Shown piece after piece: positions 30,016-30,047 of a stretch of 30,047 nucleotides of DNA. The notes below the pieces were generated by a model. The model did no database searches. It worked only from the letters and a program-made list of their open reading frames with translations, and was not told the origin of the DNA. The stretch comes from JASHVB01 sp049522565 (GTDB lineage: Bacteria > Pseudomonadota > Alphaproteobacteria > Acetobacterales > Acetobacteraceae). The stretch is taken from assembly GCA_049522565.1 (NCBI GenBank), contig JBEKNT010000037.1:1-30047 (forward strand), given 5' to 3'. How positions within the stretch are numbered: the stretch's first letter is position 1; every line of letters begins with the position of its first letter. The translations under genes were made by a program, and so were the position numbers.

Positions 30016-30047
30016 GCGAGTGTGGGGCCGGCGCCGGTACGGGGGCC

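Overview
The window is a GC-rich stretch of bacterial chromosome. Gene content and style suggest an alphaproteobacterium, most likely Acetobacteraceae or another Rhodospirillales. The reasons are strong G/C bias at third codon positions, a 3-hydroxybutyrate-dehydrogenase-like SDR, an RraA-like aldolase, several MFS carriers, an AarF/ABC1 kinase with the PLMKVAQ-type motif, and many dispersed palindromic repeats between genes. The taxonomic placement is inference. I see no rRNA, tRNA, CRISPR array, integrase or transposase.

Layout, left to right. (1) 1-317 is the start of a minus-strand gene cut by the window edge that looks like a PD-(D/E)XK nuclease-type protein. It diverges from a TPR/O-GlcNAc-transferase-type glycosyltransferase (534-2516). 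(2) 2747-8136 reads as a small-molecule catabolism block: an amidohydrolase, an MFS carrier, a minus-strand pair (RraA-like aldolase then a 3-hydroxybutyrate-dehydrogenase-like SDR), and a second plus-strand SDR. (3) 8162-15987 is entirely on the minus strand. In order of transcription it holds oligoendopeptidase F, an AarF/ABC1 atypical kinase, a three-gene operon (possible dual-OB protein plus two different DUF488 proteins), and a 703-residue DUF4157 metallopeptidase-like protein with an OmpA domain. (4) 16158-17870 is a long-chain acyl-CoA synthetase, followed by about 0.9 kb with only one small candidate gene. (5) 18747-22779 is minus-strand: a DUF3445 (heme-dependent oxidative N-demethylase-type) protein and an ArsR / SRPBCC / DUF899 / MFS series, with two operator-like palindromes in front of arsR. 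(6) 23100-24173 is a class I ribonucleotide reductase beta subunit without its alpha partner, followed by a small conserved-looking protein and a PEP-CTERM exported protein on the minus strand. (7) 26538-29937 holds an AAHS-type MFS carrier and a PyrK-like / PyrD pair (class 1B dihydroorotate dehydrogenase).

The parts that ordinary housekeeping does not explain are the DUF488-DUF488 operon with its unassigned partner, the orphan DUF4157-OmpA protein, and a set of dispersed inverted repeats. One palindromic family occurs at 7202-7283 and 13992-14121. A second, C/G-rich family occurs at 16091-16138, 28860-28969 and 29945-30015. Several single large hairpins lie in other gene gaps. I do not see a complete, unmistakable new defence or secretion system. 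The DUF488 operon and the DUF4157 protein are the best leads.
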